From assembly GCA_016806645.1 (NCBI GenBank), contig JACSYO010000570.1, forward strand, positions 4,592,001 through 4,656,000: a DNA stretch of 64,000 bases, given 5' to 3'. The translations under genes were made by a program, and so were the position numbers. The notes beneath the pieces were generated by a model that worked only from the letters and a program-made list of their open reading frames with translations, was not told the DNA's origin and searched no databases. Of the stretch, positions 22,219-63,728 are shown in pieces; position 1 is the first letter of the stretch; each line of letters opens with the position of its first letter. Source of the stretch: Ophiodon elongatus (taxonomy: Eukaryota > Chordata > Actinopteri > Perciformes > Hexagrammidae).

Positions 22219-25200
22219 GACACTGAAAACAATCGTGTCACAGCATGTTTGCCACTGCACAATTTAACTGCACAATTTGACAACACAAGTTACGCTGCGG
22301 TTCAAAATGTTTTTCTGCCATGAAAGCTTGATCAGGTGCAGTCACAAAGGACTACTCTATATGTTTTAGCCTTTCATGCTTTTAGGTTGTAGAAGGTCCT
22401 TTTTACAAATAGATATTTTGTATGAAGGGTTTGTTTTGTTCATGAAGAATAAACTGTTACAATACAGTGGTTCAACCAGACTGACAACTGAAAGAGCATA
22501 AGATCCCTATGAGCAACAGTTGAATAAGAATAGATTAACTCACCAGTCATTGGTAAAAAAGGTGCATTGCTTTAGCAAAGCTATTCTTCAAACCTCACAA
22601 AATAAATAGTAGATTAGTGTAGGGATAACATTGTTGAAATGTCAACTAAAAAACTATTTAAACATTTTCAATCTAACCACTGAGTGGACCACAGAGGGCC
22701 CAAAAAAAAACAGCTTCCAAAATATGTGGAGCCCAAATGCACCGTTGTGCTTCAATAATGATTGAGAGTCACTTACGCTCTTCTGGACGAGAAAACAAAT
22801 AAAAAATCAAACAGTATTCCCTCCTGTTATGCATCACTTTGGGGACAATGAGTAAATGGAAGTTTAGATCATTACACTTTTCTTCTTTTGGGGCCAAAAT
22901 CATTTCAAATACAAGAAATAGATTGTGTCTGAATTATACAATTTTTTTTTATCTCTGTGAAAATATGCACTATTGGAGGAATAAAGAGAAAAATCAATGT
23001 AACAGGTGATTCCAAACTTTACAACAGCACTGAATCCCCCGGCATGAATGTCTGCATCAATAGGACTTGCACTCTTTTTAATGTAAAGGGAGATAAAGTT
23101 CATAAGAAAGAAGACGGGGTGGAACACAGACTTTGACACAGAAGACTGGTATTTGTTTGCTGTGTGAAACCGAAGGTCAATGTGTTGGCATTCTCAAATT
23201 CAGCTGGCTTAGTGTGGACGTACTAAATTGAAAGTGGGTTGGATGCATGCTATGGTGAGCACGCTGCGATATTTCTCCATACTCTTTAACATGAACTCAG
23301 ATATAGAATTAGAATTAGAGTTGCCTTTAATAACCGACCGAGCCCGAACATTATTTTCACTCTTGTTTTTGCAACGCTGTAAAACCAACAACTTTCTATC
23401 CTCATTTCCATCATTCCTTTGCAACATTGCACAACGATAGTCACAAACTGTAAAAAAAAAAAAAAACTAATAAAAAGCTCACAGCTCTCTCTCCCCCACT
23501 GTTCCCTTAGATTCGGCAAAAGCTGATGGACTTTCAGTCCCTTGTGAAATATATAATCATACACTTTTCAACTCTTTTCACTGCCAGAGGTTTTCAGGAT
23601 CTCTTTTTAAAGGGGGAGAGAGAAAGAGCAAAAGAGAGAATTCTGGGGAAGAAATTATCACGGCGGTCCTACTTCAGTAGGTTGTGAAGAAAAGGGATTT
23701 AAATGAAGGTGTGGAGTGGAGGGATACATTAAAGATTATTGATTTATTAACCTATTTATTTATATGTTTGGTGTTCATGGGGATATAGAATTGATTGGTG
23801 CGCAGCATGGGAGCACACGTTTGAATGCTGGGACCGTGCATGCATAATAATTATGACAAATGAAAGGGGAAAGCTGCTTGCTAGTGGTGGTGTTGAAGGA
23901 AGGTGTGCAGGAGGAGAGGATAAGGAAGGTGAGAGGGGGGAGAAGGAAGGGGGGATAAGAGAGGAAGCATGAATAATCCATTGGAGAATCACGACAGGAT
24001 TAAGACAAGGTGGAAGCCAAAAATATCCCCGGCCAAGGCAGCTTGGCGCAATAACGCTGCAACGGAGCACCACACGACAGCAAGCCACTCCTGCTGCCAG
24101 TCTCCGCAGGCTCAGGAAGCAAAACGTTAGGGGGATTATAAAAAGCCACTATGATGTCGCCGTGTACAGTAAAACTTCCAGCGTCATGTAGCATAGAGCC
24201 TGGACTCAATCTACTTTCCCTACTGCCTGTGAGACACAGAACTTTTGGTAAATGTAACATAAGATCTGTCAAAAAAACGGACTAGCACTTTACTCAATTA
24301 TACAGATGGTTTTCTAAATCCAAACTTCACCCTTTCTTTCCCCCCCGTGTTTCTCTGCGTGTGTCACTTCAGTCAAACCTTCCCGCTGCTTGGTAAAAGA
24401 AGCGTAGACTAGCAAAACAGAGTTCAAACTCCGCCAACGCCTAAGAAAACGACCAGAAAAACAGGCAACACAGAGACCGAAATGTTTCTGTTCATCTGTG
24501 AAGAGTGTACCTCGGCAACATGTGTGCACAATACAAAGCTGTGCAGAGCTGTACACTGCTCTTGAGTGACATCAGAACTTACAGAGCATTGGGAATCTTA
24601 ACAGTGACTTGAGGTGGTGATATGGGGGATTACAAATCTTTCTTTCGGAATATCCCGAGAGGTGAAACACAATTTCTGGGCACAAACATACATGCTTTGC
24701 TCTGTTTCATAGGAACAACATACGCACAAATTCATATGACTGCGAGTGATTTTTGCAAGATGAACACTGATGAGAAAGGCATTAAGAATTAACAGCATTT
24801 CGAAGCCTAAATCCCACAGTATCATTACAATATCGAATGACAAGTTCAATCCAATTGAATACACTTCCACTCACCTATTCAAACAGCATGCAAGCAACCA
24901 CCGACATTTCACATCTCTCTCATCTCATCAGTGTTTTTTCTTTTTTTTTTTTTTACTGCAATTGGCCCTAAAGACTTACTCCACATTAACGTCTCAGTCA
25001 CAATGTAAGATAAGTACTCCACCTTAAAGATGTCAACATCTGCATTGAAATATTGGCATATTAACACATGTAAGGCAATGAAGAGCACAGACTTATGAAG
25101 CTACCAGGCGCTTACAACACTTAAAGGAGGAATACCACCCACTTTAAGAAACCATTCTAGTCAGGTACAGAGAGTCAGATCAGTCACTATGATCACGAAT

Positions 25201-25814
25201 ACCTCAAAACCAGAAGTGAAGCGGAAGTTAAAGTAAAACCAGAGTGACTCTGTGTTGACTTTTCTGAACTACATTTTAAGATGCATTGTTGATTGACAAA
25301 TGGATTGAATTGTAGTTTTTATATAATTTCTGCACATAATGTCGCTTCTTACTACCTTGAAAGGTTGTTGTGAGAATTTGTTGTGTCACAAAAAGTCTCT
25401 TCTTAATGTTAAAACATGTCCAAAAATCAGAACATGATTACTTTTAAAAACTTATTTTTGAAGAACTTTGCTTGAAGGTTCCTCTGTCCACAAAGTTAAC
25501 ATTCAAAGTGAGACTGTGAAACTTTTGAAAGAGGAAATTACCCATCCTTCTTCTTGCAAATGAAAAGTTAACTACAATAGCAATACAATTCCCCCTTATC
25601 TTAGTTAATACAACCTTTTTTTGCTCTGGCCAGGAGCTTGTGGTAAATGAGTATAACGTTGCTGCCATTACTCTTTAGGTAAAGAAAAAAAAAACCTATT
25701 AAATTTGATGAGAAAAAAAAATGCAATTACACATATCAGTACACTTTAGTTTAGCTACTACAGAGTCCTATGCTCTAGCATGGCAAGTAGCTTCTCTTGG
25801 TTCATTCTAGATAA

Positions 25815-26036
25815 TTAGGGCTGATCACACTGCACTTAGCCCCAGGCTAAGTGAGCTGTTAGCCTGGGGCTAACAAAGCTTTCACCCCGCCACAATCCTG
25901 GCACATTCCAAAGTGGGCTAACCCAGTTTTTAGCGAGGGCTCGTTGGCCACTCCAGAGTAAGGTTAGTCTCTAGTTTGTGGGGTTATCCCCTGAAAAACA
26001 CTAAGCATACGGCTAAAAGTTGTTAGTGTGATGGGC
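25815..26036. mobile_element. Probable palindrome-rich MITE
   Basis: The ends read gggctgatcacactgcac (left) and, on the reverse strand, a matching gcccatcacacta (right): imperfect terminal inverted repeats about 220 bp apart. The left end contains the perfect hairpin at 25836-25873. A related palindrome, gttaaccctgggttaac, lies just downstream (about 26158-26174). No coding capacity. Confidence 0.55.
25836..25873. repeat. Perfect 15-bp inverted repeat, 8-nt loop
   Basis: Arms ttagccccaggctaa (25836-25850) and ttagcctggggctaa (25859-25873) are exact reverse complements around gtgagctg. The sequence would form a strong hairpin in DNA or RNA. Confidence 0.9.
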
Positions 26037-26229
26037 TTAAGTAAACACTGGTATTGTTTAAAATTGAAAAAGATGTAGCCAAAACAGCATGTGTTTCAAC
26101 TGACATTTAACCCAGGGCTAGTAGAATGGCAGTGCTAATCGTAAAGCACTAGGCATATGTTAACCCTGGGTTAACAATATGTGACTGTTTGAAAAGGGCC
26201 GAAGATTTTAGCAAACTAAAAATAGATGT

Positions 26230-26770
26230 TACTAAATAACAGATATTACTGAGTCATTTTGCCAACTTTATGATTCTTTTGACTTGTTACACAAATTATC
26301 CCAATTATCACTTGAGGGCAGCCACTATTCAGCGAAAGACATTCTCTATTTAAAGAATGTCCCAGCAACCACATCTTCTACCACTCATTTATGCTTCAGA
26401 TAGGTTAAGAAATAAATGAGATATTCTCCTAACCTCAAAACCTGTTCCAAGAACATTTTAGTAAACAGCAATTTCACCGATACAACCTTTCTTGCACTGG
26501 CATGACCAGAGGCTTCTGGTGGCCAAATTATAGTTAATAATAGCAAACTTTAGACATACAGTATACCATTGCTGTAGAACTGAAATTACTGAGTCAATTC
26601 AATGATTTTTCCTATTACTGTAATGTGTAGATGTGGTGACCAATGTTTAGCAAAAAGTCACATTAAGGCTAGCTTTAAAGAATATTCTAGGAACCACATC
26701 CATTATAATATTCAGTTTCTGATTTCTATAGATAACCTAAGACTGTTAAGTTATAAATCAGTCTTCATTT
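26230..26770 (+). repeat. Diverged local duplication
   Basis: The blocks attactgagtca, tttaaagaatgt/att, and (g)caaccacatc/aaccacatcc are followed by a tatgcttcagat-like segment. They occur in the same order at about 26248-26400 and again at 26587-26745. Identity is modest, so the duplication is old, or both copies belong to one dispersed family. Confidence 0.4.
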
Positions 26771-27342
26771 TGCCCTTGGATTGTTGTAATGTGATGTAGT
26801 TGTGCTACATTACTAATTCTAAGCCTATATTGCCTCTCACAAAAAGTAAAAGCTCTACCTGTTAACAGCTGATATTCAGTAACACCTGACTCTTCAGGAA
26901 TCTGTATTGAAACAGTACTTGGTGACCATATGTGAATATTTGTCTAACTTCACTTCCTTAAGCAACAATTGTTGCTGCGTATTTTGTGGTTCGAGCGAGA
27001 GCTGACCAAAAGGACTGGACTTCCCATACATAGCATATGTAACTTCTTAACATGAGTGGTATACCCTTTTAAGACACAGTATTTAAGGCTCAAACTTTGG
27101 AAAAGTTGAACTGACCAGACTCCTCCAAATACATTGAATAATAAGAGCAAACAACCTTGTGTACTCTTACCAGTCAAATGGACACATTATACTCATGTAT
27201 TCTATCCTTATTTCATGTGTTTGGGTCATAAAACTCAAGTAGTAATACAAAACCATCGGTTAGTCAATGCTGTATGGGCAGCGAAACAGAAGCATAAAAA
27301 TAGGTTCTCGACAGCAACACAAACCTATAAGTATTGCTACTA

Positions 27343-27370
27343 AGATAGATAGATAAATAGATAGATAGAT
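27343..27370 (+). repeat. (GATA)n microsatellite
   Basis: Seven imperfect tetranucleotide units (one aaat interruption). Confidence 0.9.
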
Positions 27371-28279
27371 TTTCTGCACAATGTTGAAACTTCATGAACA
27401 ATGTTAAATTTCTGTAGATGACATTAAATAAGAAGTTTGATGAATGGGGGCCACTAGAGCCCATTTTTTATGATTTAGTCAGTTGGCATACAAGATAGAT
27501 GAGTTGCAATAAAACAGCAATTTGTCCTATGTGGCTGTGGTTGCAATGTAGATTATTCAACAAGCAAAGTGGTGATTGCATATTTTTATTGCCCTGCATT
27601 GTGCAATCGCTGGCTGTATGAACTGAATATGTGCTGGTGCATGGTCAAAGGATAGTACACCCCATCTACCTGTCCAAACATTTACTTTCAATATCCCAGC
27701 ATATTTATTCCTACTTTAATTCTGTTTCTGCTTTTTGATGATCATGCATTGTACTCATTATTTTAGTGAAAAATAAATTCTGAGGCAACCTCACCTAACA
27801 TTTAATTTGATTCCATATCAATATTTTAGCTGTAATGTCACAGTATCACAGACATTTTAGTTATGGTATCCCCATAGAAGACCAAAAGGGGCTACAACAC
27901 ACCATATAGCAGGAGCTTAAAGAGTGGATCCAATGAAAGTGATTTGTAAAATTAGAAAATGTGCAATGCTCAAAGAGGTATGGTCACCATTATCTGTTTC
28001 TTTTCCAATTAAAAATGTTCATGGCTGAAGATTAGTTTTATACATGATGATAAAGCAAGTGAATAAATGTGACTCAAACAACCAAATTTGACTACAAATG
28101 TATAGGAGTCAAACTATATTTATACACAGAAACATAAACTCTGATGAAAATATGAAAAACATACACAGCTGAGCTTTCTAGAGCAGAAAGCATTTCAACT
28201 TCAAGAGTATCTTATCAATTTAGTCATAAAGCACACCAGGCCAGTTTACCTTTTAAAGAATAAGGCTGGCAATATTTTG

Positions 28280-28480
28280 TATCTTATGGTCAATAAATCC
28301 AATGAAATAACCAAAACCACCAATGTATTGACCCTGTGTGTATATAAGCCTTATATTTTATTCCTCTGTGCCATAGAGATCTATTACTGAGTTCCTAAAT
28401 ATATAATTAATATGCTGCTGAAAATAGTCCTACAAACACACCCATGTTTGAGTAACCTTTCTTGACTACTACTGTGTAAC
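28280..28480 (+). repeat. Dispersed repeat family F, copy 2
   Basis: Contains aaccaaaaccaccaatgtat and ctctgtgccatagagatcta, aligning with copy 1. It lies just upstream of family G copy 2. Confidence 0.55.
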
Positions 28481-28546
28481 CAATGGAAACTTTTCAGGGG
28501 ATTTGTTGACAATAAGAACAATTCTGAATAATGCCAAGCTCATAGT

Positions 28547-29042
28547 TTAAAATGACAGTGTGTAGGATTTGGTGGCATCTAGTGGTGTGGTTGCAAATTG
28601 CAGTACCCATCCACACACACGCCCTTTCCAGACTGAGATAACGTATGCCACCAAGTGCAAAACCATGGTAATGCAGTTCGCCTTGCTCTGACGCTATCCT
28701 TACCACAATAACACTACTTTGGGAGCAGTGTAATTCAGACAGTGTAAGTCAGTACCACGGTTTTGCCCTTTGCAGTTTCACAAGCATGTCGGAAAATAAC
28801 GGTGGCCTTCAGGTAATGAAAAAATGACCTTCTCTACATCCATGTTTGGTTTGTCTGTTCTGGCGTACTGTAGAACCATGGTGGTGCAACATGGCAAACT
28901 CTGTGAAGATATGAAGGGGCTCAACCAAAGCAAACAACAATTCTCAGTTTCAGGCGATTGTTCACTAATGAAAACATTTATGAATATTATATATTTTTTT
29001 CTGCTAATAGATCCCTTGAAATGCTTCGCACTGGCCCTTTAA
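28547..29042. mobile_element. TTAA-bounded non-autonomous DNA transposon (family G), copy 2
   Basis: Starts ttaaaatgacagtgtgtagg and ends cactggccctttaa, again with TTAA at both outer edges. The 3' half (ccatgtttggtttgtctgtt ... gcaacatggcaaactctgtg) aligns to 22000-22100 of copy 1. The end repeats are more diverged than in copy 1, so it is probably older. Confidence 0.75.
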
Positions 29043-32000
29043 GCTGTTTTTTGTTTTCAAAAGAAGACCGAAGACACTATAAATATGTGTTTAAATATCG
29101 GATATCACATGCTGTTTATACAACCCATTGCTAAGACTCAGTGTATTGCCGTAGAAGAATTTGTTATTAATTTTTAATAATGCTATTTAAATACACAGGT
29201 GCCTAATCAGACAGCATTCATCATTGGGAATGATGCTAATTGTAAGAAAGCTGAAAAGTTGTAAAAGTAGGTAGGTAACAGCAACAGCTTTCTAGGCAGC
29301 AATGACAGGTTGCCCAAGAGGACACCAAGTATATTTAGGAATGATGAACCAGAGTAGTTACTGGCAATGCTGAATATTGAAATATTTGCAGTTAAGCTTG
29401 ACCTGCTGTATAGCACGCTGTAATAGTTGTATTTCAGACACATTCTGCAAAATTCTGACCTACTTTTTCGTGAAAAGTGATTTTTACAAACCCTGATAAT
29501 GAACCGTCTGTTTCTTAATCTGTTCAAAAAGGGCTGTCGGGGATGGATGATGACTTCTGTAAATGTTAGGACACACAAACAAACAATAAAATGGCGTCCA
29601 CAGTTTCCCATATAAAAACGTGAATCATCAACAAACATTGACACTGCAGTGTGTGCAAGGAATAAGATCTAGTATACTGGTAACATTCCACTGTTTATTA
29701 CTGGCCTACTGTGTTCAACTTTTTTCCCCTTTTTATTCTTTTTTAAGAAAATTCTGTCATTAAAAATCTTTCTATAGTATATTTTTTTCTTAGAAAATAT
29801 AGAAAAGAGTAATTTACAGTTATTTTACACATGAAATATCCTCTGGCTTTTGTTTTGGAACAGATGTGACTCATTTTGTTCTTTTGCAGCACATGGTGTT
29901 ACAGAATATGCATTGAAACAACAAACATAAGTCACTACAGCGTAGCAAAAAAAAACCAGAAAAAGAAATGCTGACTTCATACAGAAAAATTAAATACATG
30001 CATACATACAATACAGTGCCATGCAAACACAGTTCATTTTGGGAAGTAAATTGTTTAAGATTTGCATTTCTTTCCCGTGTTTCTAACATTTCATGCCTTC
30101 TTGCTATACATACATGACATGGCTTTTACATAATGTGACGTTCACTGCAGCTGCTGCAAGAAGTAGCTTGCCAAAAACTCCTCCCTTCTAAGTAGGCCAA
30201 TGTTTGGTTGATGAAAGTTATAAGGTTCTTATTATTGACATTTCAGCACTTGACATTACTTTCTAACTCCAGAGAAGCAGGACATGTGTTCGTGGTAAAG
30301 TATGGCAGGTAAACAATGATTCCTTTCTACCTTTGTGTCTTATTTGCTCACTGATATTAATTTTTACAAGAAGTAGGTTTTGACTATTAGTGATTGATTT
30401 TTCATTTGAATCTTCTTCCCTCGTCCAGTCTTTTTATCAAACATATTTCTCATTCATATTTGGTCCAATATGACCATTCTAATCTCCCCCTAGATGCCTG
30501 TTAAGCTGTCTTCTGTGAGAGCCGTTCACTTTCTCATTGGTACCACAAAGAAACAAGACAGCAGTGTCCCCTCAATGACAGCCCCGTAAGAACCAGCCAA
30601 TCCCATAAGAAGATATTGACTGGTCTGTAATCAGCCACATCTGCTCACGTATGGGGCCTCTCTATCACACGCCACCAGCTAAGGTCTGTCTACAAAGAGG
30701 TCAGTGTGAGATTGGTATCTGTCAGAGCTGCTGACCTTGAGTGTCTTTGTTTTGGTACTGCAACAGAGATTCTTATCTGGCCTTGGCACATATATATAAA
30801 TAAAACCCTCTATGTAGACGGCAGCCATTTTAGACTTAGATTGATTATTAAAAGAGGGTATTTGTGTGTGTGAGTGTACTGTCACATTTAGAATGCTCCA
30901 AAAATATATCTAAAGTCTTGACGTCACTTCCTGGCTAGACGTTGTTCTATAAGCTATCGTAGCTCAATAGAATATCTCATTGAGGGTGTCTTTAATTGGT
31001 CTTTCTGAAAAAGTGAAATTCTCTGCTCGGGTTTACTACTCCAAGATCAATGGGTGTCTTTTATAATACCTACTATTAGCATTGAAACCCTTGATGATTG
31101 TAAAAAAAAAAGTTAAATGATTGATTTGTTAATAATGTGGTTTTCTAGCATGGCCGTGCCAATTTTATACATCACTGTAACCGTTTCTTCCTCGGCTGGT
31201 GCCAATGCTAGTGCTATGTCATATCTAGTCTTTCAAGCTGTTGTTATTAACCCAGTTTGGTTTTAGCCATGGGAAATGGTGTTAATTTAAGCAGCTTTTT
31301 TTTGGTCACGCGGGGGCCTTGGAACATGCTGAAAAACGCATCTTGACAAATGATCACCTTAAAAAGTTGGCATGTATTAGAAAGCAATTGCTTATTTACA
31401 CATCTAGCAGATATGGAGCAAGATTAGCAACCATTTGGCATGGTGTTTCTGATCGCCTGATCAATGTAAGTCCAATATTCACTCTTCTTCAAGCTCTGTT
31501 TTGGTCTCCACCGACTCCCGATGGACATATCTGGCTCTTTAGCCACTAAATGCTATGTCCACCAATTTTCTCTGTCTGCTATTTGTTGCTGGGAAGGGAG
31601 CAAAGAGAGGGTATATCAAAGCTTTATCACAGGAAAAGCTGCCTACTGCTGGAAATGAGGTTGATGGGAGTAGTGAGAGAGAACCATACAGTTAGGCTGC
31701 TGGCCACAAAATAATGGGCTAAGAGACGCTACAATACTCTGCAGAGTTGAGGTGAACAACAGACTTGGGTAATATTCCTCTGTGGCCTTGACACTATGAT
31801 TAACCCCTTTGTATAAGCTTTGTATTTTGATCCATTGTCAAACATATTGATTAGTGTAGCTTTAAAAAGGTGGTGAAAACACATATTAATTAAACAATGA
31901 TTATGCAATTTTCTTTTTAAAACGTAACATCTTTGTCTAGACAAATGGAGTGAACAAAATACAAAGATAATGTTGTGGGGCTGGATTAATAGTAATTTGT

Positions 32001-32261
32001 TTTATTACAAATGTCAATGATTTTGAATAACGTTTCTTTACTTCTGGAACAAAAACCTGGATGTTTTAGTTTCACTACGGCTCTTTATCAGTTTTTTCAC
32101 ACTATTCAGAGACAGTCTACTTAACAAAAGGTGCTTCACTGCTTAATTTAAAGCCTGCTTCACAAACCTGAACAACATTAAATAGCAATCATTCAAATTA
32201 GCTTAAATAATTCATGATTCATGGTTGGTTTCTATGAAAGTTCAAACTTACTGAGACTTTT

Positions 32262-32267
32262 TTTATT
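32262..32267 (-). promoter_or_regulatory. First AATAAA downstream of the ptchd4 stop
   Basis: TTTATT on the + strand is the first polyadenylation hexamer I see downstream of the ptchd4 stop, about 1.13 kb away. That would give a 3' UTR of ordinary length. Its use is inference. Confidence 0.25.
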
Positions 32268-33401
32268 ATTATAGAACTCTGTCAAACCAAAAATATGTAC
32301 ACTATTTGGCACCACTGCTAGTTTTAAATCACATTCAGACCTTCCAATTACCAGTGCCATGCCAGTAAGCTTTTGTAAGTGGGTCACAGAGACATTCATA
32401 CTCTCTCAGGAACATTCCATTGTTTTTCCACCAGCAAGAAAGTTCCATATTTCCAGCCTTGGAAACACCCTTCACTTTTGGTTTTACTGGTCTGGTGCAA
32501 AAGCAGTTTAGGATAAGTCATACTCAGGCTTACTGCCTTTTAAAAATACTGCTGCACGACAGTCACTTATCACTTCCTCTTCATAAGCCGCAGCCCACTG
32601 CAGTTTCTTTTGCTATTGCCTACGACCTTATTTGACCTCTGGAATAAAGCCTGAATATTTGTCCTCTGCTAATATAAACCTTGACGGTTCAATTTGCACG
32701 ATGCAATGTGCAAGATAATTCTTCATAATGGACGCAGTGTATGCCATCTGTCCAGATCAGCTGTTCAGCTATTTTTTGTCACAGAAAAGCATGTTGTGTG
32801 CTCTCCACAGTTTCTCTCCTTCCACGGAATTTGGTTTTGTTTCTTTTTGCTTATATCAAGGTGTGAGGAGTAAGGCGCGTGTGCAGTCTTCTCCTCCACA
32901 GTTTCATTTGTATACTTTTGTATGATCACACTAACTGCTTTCACCAACTTGTCCTTGGCTTAACAGACTGCTATGCTCCTCACTCACTTCTTTTGAGATA
33001 AGGTCAGCAGGAGATGAACATAGAATTACTAATATTTAAATGGCCTCACATACCGTTTGTTTGGAATTTACTTCCAGACTTAGCAAGCATAAGTTCTGGG
33101 AACTTACTCATTTCATATACCAAATAGTTGGGAAAGAGCTTTACAACCATGGGCCTGTTGCAGTTTGTGCAAATGAGATACACTGTCCAGACTGAAGGAC
33201 TGAATGACTGACCAGTGGGGCTGCGCTCTACTCTGGCCAGCTTAGCTGCTATTGGTTGGGAGTGACCAGTTCCCACTCCTCAGGGGACTTCTCGGATCCC
33301 CTTCACCTCAAGAGGCACCTCACCATTGGAGGATACCTCTAATCCACCAATGGACCACCGATGGATAACCACCGATACTCATTGCTAAAATTACAAACTA
33401 C

Positions 33402-60833
<27,432 letters not shown>

Positions 60834-61589
60834 CTGTAAAGGGGATTTACAGATATCGGACATTAGCTCTGATGGAGGTTTTCCTAAAAACACATTGTAA
60901 ATGCTTCACACCATTTGACTGGAAACCAGTTACGTTGGCCTTGACAGCAGATGGGAAACACCAGTGATTGGGATGCAGCCAGCTGTACAATATACCGGAG
61001 AGTTCCAGCCCACCTGGAGCAGTGCAGCAGCAGCTCTCTGCTTCAGTGTTGATTTACCGTTTCACTCACACTCAGCTCACAGCTGTGGACAGAACTGGTT
61101 GTTGAGGGTTGATGTGCTGCTCCATTGTTAGGACTGAATTCATTTGATCACACAGCACATTCAAGACACCACGGTGGCAAGAGTTTGGAGATAATGTGAT
61201 TGTGCAATAAGAGTTGTGCGGAGCAGAAGGGGCAATAAAAGTCTGTCTGTCAGTCTGCCAGGAAGAAATACAGTACTGAGGTTATTGCTGGCACAACCTT
61301 TCTCCTGTAAGTAGCCGAGGTAGCACTGTATATGTACAATGTGCCACAATTTACAATATATATTTTTCTCTTTTTAAGTAGCTTGTTGGCAGCAGTTAAA
61401 TAAAAAAAAGAGCACAGCTGAGGAAGGCGGTGACCTAAGGATGTCTCAAGTTAAATCTGACACAAACTGAAACAGTTCAACATGGATAAGAATTCCATCT
61501 ACATTTAGCTACTACAGTGCAGGGGCATGGGGTTGTTTACTTGAATATGTTAGTTTAGTCTGCCTGAATCATTGATCCTTTATGCAGCA

Positions 61590-62110
61590 ACATCCAGTGA
61601 AGCCAATGCGGAAGTGCCTTAAACCTGCGTTCTTTCTAACGGCCATCAGGGGGCGACTCCTCTGGCTGCAAAATGAAGTCTGCTCTATGAGTCTATGAGA
61701 AAATGACCCTGCTTCTCACTTGATTTATTACCTCAGTAAACATTGCAAACATGAGTTTATGGTCTCAATCTCTAGTTTCAAGTCTTCTTCAGTACAGCAT
61801 AATGTTCATTTCGTAAATCATGGTCCATTTAGACTCAAATAGACCATAAAGCAGAGTACGCTTTAGGCCGGGGCTACCTTGTGATAGACAGGTCGCTACC
61901 ACGACGACCTAAAAGTGTCTGATTCAGTCTTTGGTTGTAGCTTTTCCCTTAGCTCCACCGTCTCGTGTTGCTTCTGGTTGCAAAAAGCCAAGATGTAAAC
62001 GGCCAAAAACCAAGATGGCGACAGCCAAAATGCTAAACTCAAGGCTTCAAAACGGCAGTCTACAAACCAACGGGTCACGTCACGGTCACTACATCCACTT
62101 GCTTGTGATC
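61590..62110 (+). repeat. Dispersed repeat family B, copy 2 (longest)
   Basis: Best copy in the window. The 5' part matches 43561-43830, and the 3' part (ccaagatggcgacagccaaa, ggcttcaaaacggcagtcta) matches the reverse complement of 21570-21690. It lies upstream of ptchd4 exon 60338-60833. No coding capacity recognised. Confidence 0.8.
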
Positions 62111-63611
62111 GTCATGGCCGTAAAGCCAACTACGATTACTCATCACATCTAAGATGCTATATGATTATTTTAATGACCTAAATCCGGACCTTGGTAATCA
62201 TTTCCCAAACAGTCCACGGTCTCTCTGCATCTGAATGACGGGAAACGGCTCGAAACTGACAGCCATCAATGAGACAGCTGTCTGGGAGGGGGGGTGAAGA
62301 TGTGCTGACTGGAGAAGCAGTGTGTGTGCGGCAGTCATCGCAGTCGTCCCCAATTCTGAGTAAATGGATAAATAGCTATCATAAACGGAACATGCATTCA
62401 AAGCGCTTTTCAGGAAGCCACTGTTTATCATGGATAAGCGGAAAATAGCACTTTCTTAGGGGCGCCAACACAAAAAAAATGGATCCTGATACAGTTCAGC
62501 TTGGGGATTCAGTGTCACATCCAACTAAGACAGGAAGAGTATTATTCATTGTTTTATCTTAATACACTTGCACCCTGGCTTTAACTTTCACGGATTATGG
62601 TAGCCACCTGTATGACCCATTTAAAAAATCCAGTGCATTTCTCGAATGGGACCAATGCAATCCTGCACATAAATCAAAGCTTTATGCTTCATTGTGACAC
62701 TTTCTCACTTTCTTCATTAAACGGACTGGCTGCACAACATTGTCAACCCCCGCCCGGCACATTCCTTTATTGTTGCCACAATAACAACGTCGACGTTAAT
62801 AGGCAGCTTATTGTAGATATGAATTCAGCTTGGTATGAGCACAATAATTCAGCACAATCAAACAGCCGCAGTATGCTGTTTCACATCGGGGGAGCCTGAT
62901 ATAAGTCTTCCAGATAAAAATAAATCCTAGTGATTGTTTGCTTCAGTTTCTGTGAACAATTTACCAGCAGTGAGAAAAAACAACAAAATGGATGAGTTAT
63001 TCTGCCGTGGCATTATGGAGGCAGCAGGATAAATTAGTGGTGGTGGACACTGCACCTTAAAGTCACATAATTGATAACATTCATAAGTCAACGCGTCCGG
63101 TTAGGGCCGGGCCTTATGTAACTGACTACCTCTAATATATCAATTTATCAGGCAGGATCTCTGCATTATTTCCTCACGGCATTATTACTTTCAAAACCCT
63201 CCCACTCTGTGCTTCAGATCTGTCATTTCATGACAGTGTACAAGTGTGTTTGTGTAATGTAATCACTCAGTAATCGCTCAGGGAACTCAGAAAGCTTTAG
63301 CTTTAATTTCACTTGTGTAATTGCACAAAGCTCAAATCAATCTACCACACTGACTTTACAACTTCACCAACGCTTTTCAAATGAGTCTCAATAGTTACAC
63401 CGCACCTATGTGTAAACTCCTGCAGCCCAAACTGAGCCAATACGGTGCAGAGACTGTGTGCGGTGCTGAAACACATGCAGAATCCCACGGAGAGCGACGT
63501 GACATAATCGGGGCAGAAATTGCAGTTGAGCTTTTTGAAAAAAAACGCTCAAGCTTTGTTTTCTATTCTTGTTATTTCGGCACCCTTTAGCAAAGAAAAA
63601 ATATAGTTCTC

Positions 63612-63728
63612 AGTGTGTGTGTGTGTGTGTGAGAGAGAGATAGAGAGACAAAGAATGAGAGCAGGTGGGGGATAAGGCACTGCACGAAAGCAAGTGTGTG
63701 TGTGTGTGTGTGTGTGTTTGTGTGTGTA
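63612..63728 (+). repeat. Two (GT)n tracts and a (GA)n tract
   Basis: GT at 63612-63630 runs into GA at 63631-63649; a second GT tract covers 63694-63728. Confidence 0.9.

Larger units (their letters stand above)
17871..25814. other. Intergenic, no gene seen
   Basis: Contains the G-rich tract (18941), the coding-like island (19019), nested element G/B4 (21434-22218) and purine-rich DNA at 23610-23960. A 12-bp poly-T (24940-24954) and other homopolymers are present. No exon recognised. Confidence 0.6.
26771..33401. other. Intergenic DNA and ptchd4 3' UTR
   Basis: Family F copy 2 and family G copy 2 lie at 28.3-29.0 kb. The part nearest 33401 is the ptchd4 3' UTR on the - strand, length unknown. 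No other gene is supported. Confidence 0.6.

Noticed and set aside
29207..29644. 145-codon open frame on the - strand
   Set aside because: The composition is low in acidic residues and biased by AT-rich DNA; no family motif or gene context is seen.
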